This document shows positions 1-7,925 of a stretch of 42,323 nt of DNA, piece after piece. The first letter of the stretch is position 1. Every line of letters starts with the position of its first letter. Where the stretch lies: assembly GCA_003517965.1 (NCBI GenBank), contig DOZO01000047.1:1-42323 (forward strand). Direction: 5' to 3'. Position numbers and translations under genes: made by a program. The notes beneath the pieces were generated by a model. It saw only the letters and a program-made list of their open reading frames with translations, was not told the DNA's origin and did no database searches. This DNA is from Desulfobulbaceae bacterium (GTDB taxonomy: Bacteria; Desulfobacterota; Desulfobulbia; Desulfobulbales; Desulfurivibrionaceae).

Positions 1-45
1 TCAACTTAAACACGAATGAACCCTTTTTTATCTGGAATCCTCCAC

Positions 46-80
46 AAGGGGGAGGGGCATTGTCTCCTCCCCCTTTTTTT
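46..80 (+). terminator. Rho-independent terminator of an upstream gene outside the window
   Basis: A perfect 10-bp inverted repeat (AAGGGGGAGG at 46-55, CCTCCCCCTT at 66-75) with a 10-nt loop is followed by a run of T. It would end transcription entering from the left. No coding sequence is visible before it. Confidence 0.8.
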
Positions 81-255
81 GCCATGGCGCTGATTAGCTC
101 GTTGTGGTGTTGGGAGGGAAAAGTAGATATGCCCGCCTTTTTCTGACTCTGGTAGCGCGAATTGCATCTTGCACAGATACAGGGGGGCTGGTACTCTTTT
201 TACCCTGAAAGGCTGTAAGATAAGGCCATCATATTGAGCTGGGGGGGGGATTGAT

Positions 256-1194
256 ATGCGATTGGTTTTTGTTCAAAACGCAAGCCGGATTCTACTGTGC
301 GGTCTTTTCCTGCTCTTGCTGGCTGGTTGCCGCGATGATTTTGATAAAAATCCTGCCCCAAAATCAGCCCCTTCTCCGGCCAGAAAAATTACCATTGGCT
401 TTATTCCGGAAACGAGCATCTTCGCCGAGAAAAAAGATTACGCACTCCTTGCCAGCTACCTTTCTAAAAAAACAGGGGTAGCTGTTGAACTCAAAATCCT
501 TTCCCGTTATGGGAACATCCTGGACAATTTTCAGAGTGCGGGATTGGATGGGGCTTTTTTGGGTAGCTTTGTCGCAGCACTGGCAATCAATCAGTTGGGT
601 GTTGAACCCTTGGTCAGGGGTGAATTAGAAGGCGGGGTATCCACTTATTATGGCATAATCTTTGCCAGAAAAAACCTCGGTATAAAAACGGCCCAGGACA
701 TGAAGGGCAAGATTTTGGTTTTTGTAGACAAAGCAACCACTGCGGGCTGGCTTTTTCCGCTGTATTTCTTGCGCACGCGAGGGATTATGGATACTCACTC
801 CTGGTTCAAGAAGATCTATTATAGCGGCAGCCATGAGAATTCCTTGCAGGATGTCCTGGATGGCAGGGCGGATGTGGGTGCGGTTACGGATATCGCTTTT
901 TATCGAGAGGCTAAGAAAAACCCCAGGATCAAAAAGGAACTGGAGATTCTTGCCACCTCGGAGAAGGTTCCGGGAAATACCCTGGCTGTTCGGCATGATT
1001 TAGACCCCGCTTTGAAAAGCGCCATTACAAGCACGCTGCTTTCCATGGATCAGGATGCGGAAGAAGGTAAGCGTGTGCTGGCGCAATTCGGTGCTCGTCG
1101 TTTTATTGCCACCCTGGTGCAGGAGTATGTTCCTGTTATCAAGTACGCCAAATACATTGGTTTGGATCTGGCAACATATGATCATGTTAATTGA
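256..1194 (+). CDS. PhnD-like periplasmic substrate-binding lipoprotein
   Basis: The 312-residue protein has a lipoprotein signal peptide (hydrophobic residues 12-24, lipobox LLAGC with Cys25). The mature part looks like a phosphate/phosphonate/phosphite-binding protein of the PhnD/SsuA-like type II periplasmic fold: an ITIGFIPE start near residue 45, the 'YYGIIFARK' and 'DMKGKILVFVDKATTAG' region, and a 'DVLDGRADVGAVTD' segment typical of PhnD. The ATG at 256 follows a G-rich ribosome site at 241-249. No permease or ATPase of a transporter lies nearby. Instead a sensor kinase begins 6-66 bp downstream and a response regulator follows, so I infer that this is the ligand-binding component of a three-component signalling system. 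The true ligand is unknown; phosphonate binding is not shown. Confidence 0.85.
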   Translation: MRLVFVQNASRILLCGLFLLLLAGCRDDFDKNPAPKSAPSPARKITIGFIPETSIFAEKKDYALLASYLSKKTGVAVELKILSRYGNILDNFQSAGLDGAFLGSFVAALAINQLGVEPLVRGELEGGVSTYYGIIFARKNLGIKTAQDMKGKILVFVDKATTAGWLFPLYFLRTRGIMDTHSWFKKIYYSGSHENSLQDVLDGRADVGAVTDIAFYREAKKNPRIKKELEILATSEKVPGNTLAVRHDLDPALKSAITSTLLSMDQDAEEGKRVLAQFGARRFIATLVQEYVPVIKYAKYIGLDLATYDHVN

Positions 1195-1260
1195 GGCCAG
1201 TTGTTTGGGTATCTCTGCCATCCATCTAACGCTGCCTTTTGTGGGCACTGGCTTGCACTT

Positions 1261-3117
1261 ATGATAAAAAAAGCGATATTCGCCTTGCTATGCCTGACCT
1301 TTTTTTTCAGCGTTGGCGGCTTATATATTTTCGAGATTAACTATAGGATTATCAATAATCTTGAGATAATCTTTTCTGTCCATCAAATGGAATTTCTTCG
1401 AGACAACCTGCGCAAAGAAATTAACATCATTCAAGCTGACCTGTATCTCTCCCACTCGCTGCACCGGACAAACATCGATGATTTTGTGGCGCATGGCGAG
1501 GCACTGGATTTTCTTGGAGCAAGTTGCTTCAAGTGTCATCATGGCGAATCCACGATGTACAAGTTGGTTCGCCTGAAGCAAGGCATTCATGAGTACCTGG
1601 AAAATGCGAGCCGGGTGTATTCGTTGAGTGTATACGCAGATCGCGAGCAGCGGGAAATGGCAGAAGAAAGCGCGATTGGCACGGGCTTGCAGCTTTCTAA
1701 GGACATTGACGCTCTGGTGTCAATGTCCTCTGAGACGGTTTCCCTGAAGGCTTCCCAAGCCCGACAAGATATTGCCCGAATGAAAAATATTTTACTGGGG
1801 CTGTTGATTGCTCTGCCTTTGCTTGTTCTTGTTTTGGCCTTTATTTTTATCAAACGTTTTGCCAGGTCTTTTGCTGTACTTATTCAGACAACGGAAATAG
1901 TCAAGGCCGGGGAATTGGACTACATCATTGCTGAAAAACTGCCTGATGAGTTCAATGTGCTGGCTACCGCGTTTAATCACATGACTATTTCGCTGAAAAA
2001 GCAGCGCGAGATGTTTGCTGCCGAACACAACAGGTATAGGGTGCTTTTTGAGTCAGCGAGTGACGCCATTTTTATCATGGAGGGAGAAGGAGAGGCGGCT
2101 GGGCGAATTATCGCCGCTAATCAGGCTGCGGCAATCATGCATGGTTATACGGTTGATGAGTTGCGTACCCTTTATATTCAAGATTTGGATACACGAGAAA
2201 GCGCGGCACACGTTCCGGCGCGCATCCAGCAGATATTAGCAGGCGGACGGCTTGAAGCAATGCTGGAGCACCGGAAGAAAGATGGCACTGTTTTTCCGGT
2301 AGAGGTTCGGGCGGGGCTACTTGAAAGTGAAGGGCGCAAATATATTTTGGCCTTTGATCGGGATGTGACTATGCGCAACCGGACCGAGACAGCGTTGCAG
2401 CGTTCCCGACAACTGGCAGTGGTCGGCCAGATGGCTGCCGGTCTGGCCCATGAGATTAAAAATCCTCTGGCCGGGATCAAGGTTTCCATGGAAGTATTGA
2501 TGAACGAGTTAGTACTTGCTCCGGCAGACAAGATGATTTTTACGCAGATTGTCGGGGAGGTGCAGAGAATCGAGTCTTTGTTGAAAAATCTCCTCAACTA
2601 TGCCCGGACACCCAGGCCGGTGTTTTCTTTGCTCGCCCTGAACCAACAGATTGAAAACACTATAAAAAATTTGTCCATGTTGCTTAAATCCCCGGAATAC
2701 GGGGCAGTCCAACGAAAGGGGCTGGAGTTCGTTTGCAACCTTGATCCGGCTCTTCCCCTGATTAAGGCGGACGCTTCCCAGATGCAGCAAATAGTCTTGA
2801 ATCTGTTGCTCAATGCCTTGGATGCATCCAGCGCAGGCGCGACAATAACTGTGAGCACCAGGTTGGGCCATAATGGAAGCGTGGAGTTGATCGTTGCGGA
2901 TAGGGGGAAAGGCTTGAGCGAAGAGGCATGTGCCAAGGTCTTTCAGCCGTTTTACACCACCAAGCCCAAAGGGATCGGGCTGGGGTTGGCAATAACCAAA
3001 CGCCTTGTGGAACAACATAACGGCGAGATCGCAATAGTCAGTGTTTTGGATCAGGGAACGGTTTTTACCGTCACCTTGCCAATCGAACAAAAAAGCAAGG
3101 ATGAAAACCTATGCTAA
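1261..3117 (+). CDS. Membrane sensor histidine kinase with periplasmic c-type heme motif
   Basis: The 618-residue kinase has a first membrane segment at about 4-24, a periplasmic domain of about 150 residues with a CxxCH motif (Cys89-Phe-Lys-Cys92-His93), a second membrane segment at about 176-200, HAMP, a PAS domain from about 257, a HisKA domain with phosphoacceptor His397 in 'GLAHEIKNPL', and a HATPase_c domain with N-box 'NLLLNALDA' and G-box 'GIGLGLAITK'. The CxxCH motif suggests covalent heme and redox or gas sensing. It probably receives signal from the PhnD-like protein upstream and phosphorylates the regulator at 3111, whose start overlaps its stop by 7 bp. The ATG at 1261 places the signal anchor at the N-terminus. 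An in-frame TTG at 1201, behind a GAGG, would add 20 residues and cannot be excluded. Confidence 0.87.
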   Translation: MIKKAIFALLCLTFFFSVGGLYIFEINYRIINNLEIIFSVHQMEFLRDNLRKEINIIQADLYLSHSLHRTNIDDFVAHGEALDFLGASCFKCHHGESTMYKLVRLKQGIHEYLENASRVYSLSVYADREQREMAEESAIGTGLQLSKDIDALVSMSSETVSLKASQARQDIARMKNILLGLLIALPLLVLVLAFIFIKRFARSFAVLIQTTEIVKAGELDYIIAEKLPDEFNVLATAFNHMTISLKKQREMFAAEHNRYRVLFESASDAIFIMEGEGEAAGRIIAANQAAAIMHGYTVDELRTLYIQDLDTRESAAHVPARIQQILAGGRLEAMLEHRKKDGTVFPVEVRAGLLESEGRKYILAFDRDVTMRNRTETALQRSRQLAVVGQMAAGLAHEIKNPLAGIKVSMEVLMNELVLAPADKMIFTQIVGEVQRIESLLKNLLNYARTPRPVFSLLALNQQIENTIKNLSMLLKSPEYGAVQRKGLEFVCNLDPALPLIKADASQMQQIVLNLLLNALDASSAGATITVSTRLGHNGSVELIVADRGKGLSEEACAKVFQPFYTTKPKGIGLGLAITKRLVEQHNGEIAIVSVLDQGTVFTVTLPIEQKSKDENLC

Positions 3118-4496
3118 AAAACCGGGGAAGAATTTTTGCAGTGGACGATGATGAGCTGATTGTAGCTATGCTTGCCAGAGGCTTGAAAAGTGATGGGTAT
3201 GAGGTGAATTTTCAAACCACTCCACAGGATATTATTGCCAATATTATTGCCTGGCAACCGGATATTGTTTTCCTTGATATTGATTTGGCCGAGGAAATGA
3301 GCGGCCTCGATGTCCTTGCCGCTATCAAGAAAGAAGATATTGACGTGGAGGTAATCATGCTGACCGCCGATGATTCGGCGGAATCGGCTATCCGGGCCAT
3401 GAAGCTCGGCGCGGTTGAGTATTTCACCAAGCCGTTCAATCTCGATGAGATAAAAATCATCGTTGGGAATATCATTGAGAACATCCGGCTGAAGGCGGAG
3501 ATTGCTTATCACAGGAAAAATCTTTGCCCTTATTTGGGAGAGGGATTGATCGGTGAATCTCCCCCTATGGTGGAAATTCTTAAGAAAGCGGATAAACTGG
3601 TGCAGGCCAGAGCGGAGACCATTCTCATCACCGGGGAGTCAGGAAGCGGCAAGGAGATTTTGGCCCGCTATTTTCATTGCCGGAGAGAGGAGGGCGAGAG
3701 CAATGGCCCTTTCTTTGCCGTTAATTGCACGGCCTTGCCGGAAAACCTCATTGAAGGTGAACTGTTCGGGCATATGAAGGGAGCCTTTACCGATGCCCGC
3801 TCGGATAAAAAGGGAATTTTTGAATTGGCTGGCAGTGGCACTCTCTTGCTTGATGAAATTGGCGATATGCGCCTGGATCTTCAGGCAAAACTTCTGCGGG
3901 TTATCGAGGATAGGACGATTCGGCGACTGGGGGGCAGCGTTGATCTGCCCGTGGAAGCCACGGTGATCGTGACCACCAACAAAGATCTCAAGGTTGCTGC
4001 GGAACAAGGGGGCTTCAGAAGAGATCTGTTTTACAGGTTGCACACCTTTGCCATTGAGTTGCCTCCCCTACGGGAACGAGGGCATGACATCCTGTTGCTT
4101 GCCCGGTATTTCCTGCGTTATTTTTCCAGCAAATATCTCAAAAAGAGCATCAAGTGTTTTTCTGCCGGGGCAGAAAAGACCATAATGTCCTATGGCTGGC
4201 CTGGGAATGTACGGGAATTGCGCAACATTATTGAACGCTGTGTGGTACTTGAGGAGATGGAAACCATAACAGGTGAGCATCTTCGCCTGAATCTGGCTGG
4301 ATGGACAGACAGTGAGTCGTCCGCTTGTTCGCGGATCATCCTGCCGGAAGAAGGTCTTTCTTTGGAGGAGTTGGAAAAGGATCTTATCCGTCAGGCTCTG
4401 GAAAGAACAGACGCCAACCAGACCAAGGCTGCCAGGTTGCTTGGGATTTCTTATGATACCCTGCGCTATCAAATGAAAAAGTTTGCTCTGCTCTGA
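3111..4496 (+). CDS. Sigma-54-dependent NtrC/AtoC-type response regulator
   Basis: The 461-residue protein has three domains. A receiver spans 1-125, with acidic residues Asp12-14, phosphoacceptor Asp56 and Lys107. An AAA+ sigma-54 activation domain spans about 145-385, with Walker A GESGSGKE at 175-182 and Walker B 'LLLDEIGD'. A C-terminal Fis-type helix-turn-helix lies at about 415-461 ('NQTKAARLLGISYDTLRYQM'). The sigma-54 contact loop reads GAFTDA at 224-229 rather than the classic GAFTGA. The start overlaps the kinase gene by 7 bp and has an AAGGA site upstream, so the two are translationally coupled cognate partners. Targets are not visible in the window: I found no well-spaced -24/-12 promoter. 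Confidence 0.93.
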   Translation: MLKNRGRIFAVDDDELIVAMLARGLKSDGYEVNFQTTPQDIIANIIAWQPDIVFLDIDLAEEMSGLDVLAAIKKEDIDVEVIMLTADDSAESAIRAMKLGAVEYFTKPFNLDEIKIIVGNIIENIRLKAEIAYHRKNLCPYLGEGLIGESPPMVEILKKADKLVQARAETILITGESGSGKEILARYFHCRREEGESNGPFFAVNCTALPENLIEGELFGHMKGAFTDARSDKKGIFELAGSGTLLLDEIGDMRLDLQAKLLRVIEDRTIRRLGGSVDLPVEATVIVTTNKDLKVAAEQGGFRRDLFYRLHTFAIELPPLRERGHDILLLARYFLRYFSSKYLKKSIKCFSAGAEKTIMSYGWPGNVRELRNIIERCVVLEEMETITGEHLRLNLAGWTDSESSACSRIILPEEGLSLEELEKDLIRQALERTDANQTKAARLLGISYDTLRYQMKKFALL

Positions 4497-4602
4497 GTAT
4501 CTGTAATCACCGGGTCTGCAACCAAGTCAAGCACTGCCTCTCAACTGTAAGCTCTTGTCGTAGATCAGTAGTAACTGCTTGCGAATGCGGGGGATTTTTC
4601 CC

Positions 4603-4631
4603 TTGACAGCAGAAGCCCTTCAGGGTAAAAG
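4603..4631 (+). promoter_or_regulatory. Possible sigma-70 promoter upstream of fusA
   Basis: TTGACA at 4603-4608 is followed after 17 nt by TAAAAG at 4626-4631. The -35 box is perfect and the -10 box matches four of six. Transcription from here would include the structured leader at 4684-4793. The remainder of 4497-4602 shows no gene or clear terminator. Confidence 0.35.
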
Positions 4632-4683
4632 TCCCCGTTTTGGAAAAGACTGTCCATGCGGCTTCTAACCAAGGCCGTTTATT

Positions 4684-4793
4684 AGTAGCCGTCACAAGAA
4701 TAACCTGTGCTTTTTGGGCCCTTAATTACGGCTACTTATGCCGTTTTCGAGAGCATAATTGTGCAAGTTGTTTTTAATGACGGCTTAGTAGCC
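4684..4793 (+). ncRNA. Putative structured leader element upstream of fusA (copy A)
   Basis: This untranslated stretch is homologous to 40874-40976 ahead of the DUF1015 gene. Helix P1 pairs AGTAGCCGT (4684-4692) with ACGGCTACT (4728-4736) perfectly, around a 35-nt loop holding the shared AATAACCTGT. A second helix can form between GCCGT (4740-4744) and ACGGC (4780-4784), enclosing a small inner hairpin. ACGGC at 4728 could instead pair with GCCGT at 4740, so alternative folds exist. Further downstream, CAAGG/CCTTG and GGTGCC/GGCACC hairpins overlap before the start codon. I do not recognise a known riboswitch or ribosomal-protein leader; a mobile repeat remains possible. Confidence 0.55.
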
Positions 4794-4869
4794 GGGTTTC
4801 CAAGGTATGGTGCCTTGACCGGCACCAGAAGTAACCGCGCAATTGCACAAATGGAGTGGAAGATTTACC

Positions 4870-6945
4870 ATGAGAGACATTACGAAGGTCCGCAATATTG
4901 GAATCAGCGCCCATATCGACTCGGGAAAAACTACCTTGACCGAGCGCATCCTTTTTTACACCCAGCGTATTCATGCCATTCATGAAGTACGCGGCAAGGA
5001 TGGCGTTGGCGCCAAAATGGATTCCATGGAGTTGGAGCGGGAACGCGGCATCACCATCTGTTCCGCCGCTACCTATTGCGACTGGCAGGATCATGCCATC
5101 AATATCATCGACACCCCCGGTCATGTGGATTTCACCATCGAGGTTGAACGGGCTTTGCGCGTGCTCGACGGCGCGGTGCTGATCCTCTGCTCAGTTGGTG
5201 GGGTACAGTCCCAGAGCATCACGGTCAATCGGCAGATGACCCGCTATCGGGTTCCCCGGGTGGCCTTTATCAATAAATGCGACCGCACCGGCGCCAATCC
5301 AGACAGGGTCATCAAACAACTGCGAGACAAGCTGGGTTTGAACGCTGTGCCCATTCAGATCCCCATGGGCCTGGAAGTTGATATGCAGGGGTTGATTGAT
5401 CTGGTGCGGATGAAGGCTATCTATTTTGATGGGGAAAACGGCGACAAGATCCGCGAAGAAGAGATCCCGGCTCAATACCAGGAGGAATGTGACCTCAAGA
5501 GGGAAGAGATGCTGGACGCGGTTTCCATGTTCTCCGATGAATTGATGGAGGCCGTACTCGAAGGCACGCCGACCGAAGAAATGATCATGGCCGCGATCCG
5601 CAAGGGTACGCTGGCACTTGAGCTCACCCCGGTAATGATGGGCACTGCTTACAAGAACAAAGGGGTACAGCTCCTGCTGGATGCGGTTATTTCCTATCTG
5701 CCCTGCCCGACCGATGTTGACAACTTCGCCCTGGATCTGGATCATGACGAGGCCGAGGTCAAGGTAAGCAATATCTCAAGCGACCCTTTGCTTGCTCTGG
5801 CCTTCAAACTTGAGGACGGTCGCTACGGGCAGCTTACCTATGTCCGCACCTACCAGGGCACCCTGAAAAAAGGCGATTCTATCGTCAATGTCCGAACCGG
5901 CAAGAAGGCCAAGGTTGGCCGCCTGGTGCGGATGCATTCCGACGATATGGAAGAGATTGACGAAGCAGGCTCCGGTGATATCGTGGCCCTGTTCGGTATT
6001 GATTGCGCCTCCGGCGACACCTTTACCAGCGGAACTGATTACAACTTTTCCATGACCTCCATGCATGTGCCGGCGCCGGTTATCTCCCTGTCTATCACTC
6101 CGGTGGATAACAAGGCCCAGGACAACATGTCCAAGGCCCTGAATCGCTTTACCAAGGAAGATCCTACCTTCAAGACCTTTGTTGATCCGGAGACCATGGA
6201 AACCATCATCTCCGGCATGGGCGAGCTGCATCTTGACGTGTATGTCGAACGGATGAAGCGCGAATACAAGGCCGAGGTAACAGTGGGCGCCCCCCAGGTT
6301 GCCTACCGCGAGACCATTACCCAGCGGGCTGAGTTCAACTATACCCACAAAAAGCAGACCGGCGGTTCCGGTCAGTTTGGTCGGGTTGCCGGCTATATCG
6401 AGCCTATTGAAGAGGGCGAATATGAATTTGTCGACAAGATTGTCGGCGGCTCGGTGCCCCGTGAGTATATCCCCTCCTGCGACAAGGGTTTTCAGAAATG
6501 CCTGGACAAAGGTGCCCTGATCGGTGCCCATGTAACCGGGGTGCGCTGCGCCATCAACGACGGGGCTTCTCATGCCGTGGATTCCTCTGATATCGCCTTC
6601 CAGCTCGCTGCTATGGGTGGATTCAAGGAAGCTTACGCCAAGGCCAAGCCGATGATCATGGAGCCGATCATGAAGGTCGCGGCCGAGGGCCCCTCCGAAT
6701 TCCAGGGCTCGATCATGGGCAGCCTGAACCAGCGGCGCGGCATAATTATCGGCACCAACGAGGAAGACGCTTACACGGTAATCGAGGCTGAGGTGCCGCT
6801 TTCCGAGATGTTCGGTTATTCAACGGATCTTCGCTCCTTGACCCAGGGCAAGGCAGAGTTTACCATGGAGTTTGCCACTTACCGACAGGTGCCCAAGAGC
6901 GTTGCCGAAGAATTAATTGCCAAGGCCCAGAAAAACAAAAAATAG
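4870..6945 (+). CDS. fusA: Elongation factor G, mitochondrial-EFG1/spdEFG1-like
   Basis: The 691-residue translational GTPase drives ribosomal translocation. All G motifs are present: G1 AHIDSGKTT at 14-22, 'ERERGITI', 'DTPGHVDF' and 'NKCD'. The domain IV-V signatures ('GSGQFGRVAG', 'MSEMFGYSTDLRS'-like segment 'LSEMFGYSTDLRS') follow, and the length is normal. Serine in AHIDSGKTT, where classic FusA has alanine, is characteristic of mitochondrial EFG1 and of the spdEFG1 group of spirochaetes, planctomycetes and deltaproteobacteria. The gene is not next to rpsL/rpsG/tuf, which fits that group. The ATG at 4870 starts the conserved MRDITKVRNIGI; an upstream in-frame start at 4843 lacks homology. 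A P-loop gene follows 9 bp later. A structured leader lies upstream. Confidence 0.96.
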   Translation: MRDITKVRNIGISAHIDSGKTTLTERILFYTQRIHAIHEVRGKDGVGAKMDSMELERERGITICSAATYCDWQDHAINIIDTPGHVDFTIEVERALRVLDGAVLILCSVGGVQSQSITVNRQMTRYRVPRVAFINKCDRTGANPDRVIKQLRDKLGLNAVPIQIPMGLEVDMQGLIDLVRMKAIYFDGENGDKIREEEIPAQYQEECDLKREEMLDAVSMFSDELMEAVLEGTPTEEMIMAAIRKGTLALELTPVMMGTAYKNKGVQLLLDAVISYLPCPTDVDNFALDLDHDEAEVKVSNISSDPLLALAFKLEDGRYGQLTYVRTYQGTLKKGDSIVNVRTGKKAKVGRLVRMHSDDMEEIDEAGSGDIVALFGIDCASGDTFTSGTDYNFSMTSMHVPAPVISLSITPVDNKAQDNMSKALNRFTKEDPTFKTFVDPETMETIISGMGELHLDVYVERMKREYKAEVTVGAPQVAYRETITQRAEFNYTHKKQTGGSGQFGRVAGYIEPIEEGEYEFVDKIVGGSVPREYIPSCDKGFQKCLDKGALIGAHVTGVRCAINDGASHAVDSSDIAFQLAAMGGFKEAYAKAKPMIMEPIMKVAAEGPSEFQGSIMGSLNQRRGIIIGTNEEDAYTVIEAEVPLSEMFGYSTDLRSLTQGKAEFTMEFATYRQVPKSVAEELIAKAQKNKK

Positions 6946-6954
6946 GATGCCGCC

Positions 6955-7668
6955 ATGCAAAAACAAGAGCTGATTGAAAAGAACCCCATCCGTCATCTGA
7001 AAGGCGAAAGCGATGCCAAGGAATCCAGCCGCATGGGCCTGGTTATGGCCCGAGCTGGCATGGGCAAAACCGCGTTGCTGGTGCAGATCGCTATGGACAG
7101 TCTGTTGAACGACAAACAGGTTGTGCATGTCAGTGTCGGCCAGAGCCTCGACAAGACTAAACTCTGGTACGATGACCTGTTTCAGGATATTTCCAAGGCC
7201 TGCAAGCTTGAGAAGGCGGGGGAAATTCACGAGGCGATCAAACGCAACCGGATGATCATCACCTTCAACGAGTCCAGTTTCAGCCGGGCCAAGCTGGAAG
7301 AGCGGCTGCATGATCTTGTGCAACAGCACGTCATTACCCCAAGCTGCATGGTGGTTGACGGTTTTGATTTTGCCAAAACCGACCGTTCGGTGCTGGAGGA
7401 GATGCGAGAACTGGCCACGAAAATGAACCTGCAGATCTGGTTTTCCGCCGTCTGCAGCGAGGGGATAGACAACCAGCATACAAACGAAGTGCCTGCTCCC
7501 TGCAATGGCGTGGGGGATCTTTTCAATACCGTCGTGCTTCTTCAGTCTGTTGCGAAAAGCGAATGTCTTGACCTGAAGATACTTAAGGGTTCCGCGGCAG
7601 TCAGCAAATGCGGCAAACTCCTCAAGCTTGATCCCCAAACCTTTATGATCAGGGAAGATTGCAAATAA
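6955..7668 (+). CDS. P-loop ATPase of unknown function (RecA/DnaB-like)
   Basis: This 237-residue soluble protein has a Walker A-like motif ARAGMGKT at 32-39 and a Walker B-like 'CMVVDGFDF' near residue 130. Between them is a 'VVHVSVGQSLDKTKLWYDDL' segment, an arrangement like the RecA/DnaB ASCE fold. The first Gly of the P-loop is Ala. It starts 9 bp after fusA and is followed by a terminator, so the two form a bicistronic unit. Coupling to EF-G suggests a role around translation or GTPase recycling, but this rests on context only. I do not recognise a named family. Confidence 0.8.
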   Translation: MQKQELIEKNPIRHLKGESDAKESSRMGLVMARAGMGKTALLVQIAMDSLLNDKQVVHVSVGQSLDKTKLWYDDLFQDISKACKLEKAGEIHEAIKRNRMIITFNESSFSRAKLEERLHDLVQQHVITPSCMVVDGFDFAKTDRSVLEEMRELATKMNLQIWFSAVCSEGIDNQHTNEVPAPCNGVGDLFNTVVLLQSVAKSECLDLKILKGSAAVSKCGKLLKLDPQTFMIREDCK

Positions 7669-7697
7669 ACGGATAGTCTTACAAGGTGGCTCTGCAT

Positions 7698-7730
7698 AAG
7701 GTGGACGGCGCAAGCTGGCCACCTTTTTTA
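7698..7730 (+). terminator. Terminator of the fusA-ATPase unit
   Basis: AAGGTGG (7698-7704) pairs with CCACCTT (7719-7725), followed by TTTTT. A second AAGGTGGC at 7683 could pair with the same 3' arm and extend the hairpin. Confidence 0.75.
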
Positions 7731-7776
7731 TTGTTGTAATCGCAACAAGCCGCGATTACAACGGTTATTGCTTCGC
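7731..7776 (-). repeat. Palindromic repeat R2, copy 1
   Basis: A perfect 10-bp inverted repeat TTGTAATCGC / GCGATTACAA with an 8-nt loop, plus a flank ending GGTTATTGCTTCGC. Read on the minus strand it matches 22967-23011 over about 45 nt. It lies directly after the terminator and before hisA. It looks like a REP-type dispersed element. Confidence 0.65.
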
Positions 7777-7925
7777 CGTTTCGTTGCTGCAACTCTTTAA
7801 TGTTGTATTATGGACCTGTGGCCTTTTTCTCTTTTGGCAAGTCCATTTTTATTGACCTTTTCCCGGAGAAAAGGCTACTCTTGCCTTGAGTATGCAGACT
7901 GTCTTCAACCTTCAGATCATAGCCT

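Noticed and set aside
146..165. Sigma-54 promoter upstream of the PhnD-like gene (CTGGTAG...TTGCAT)
   Set aside because: The GG and GC elements are 11 nt apart instead of 10, and the -24 box is weak.
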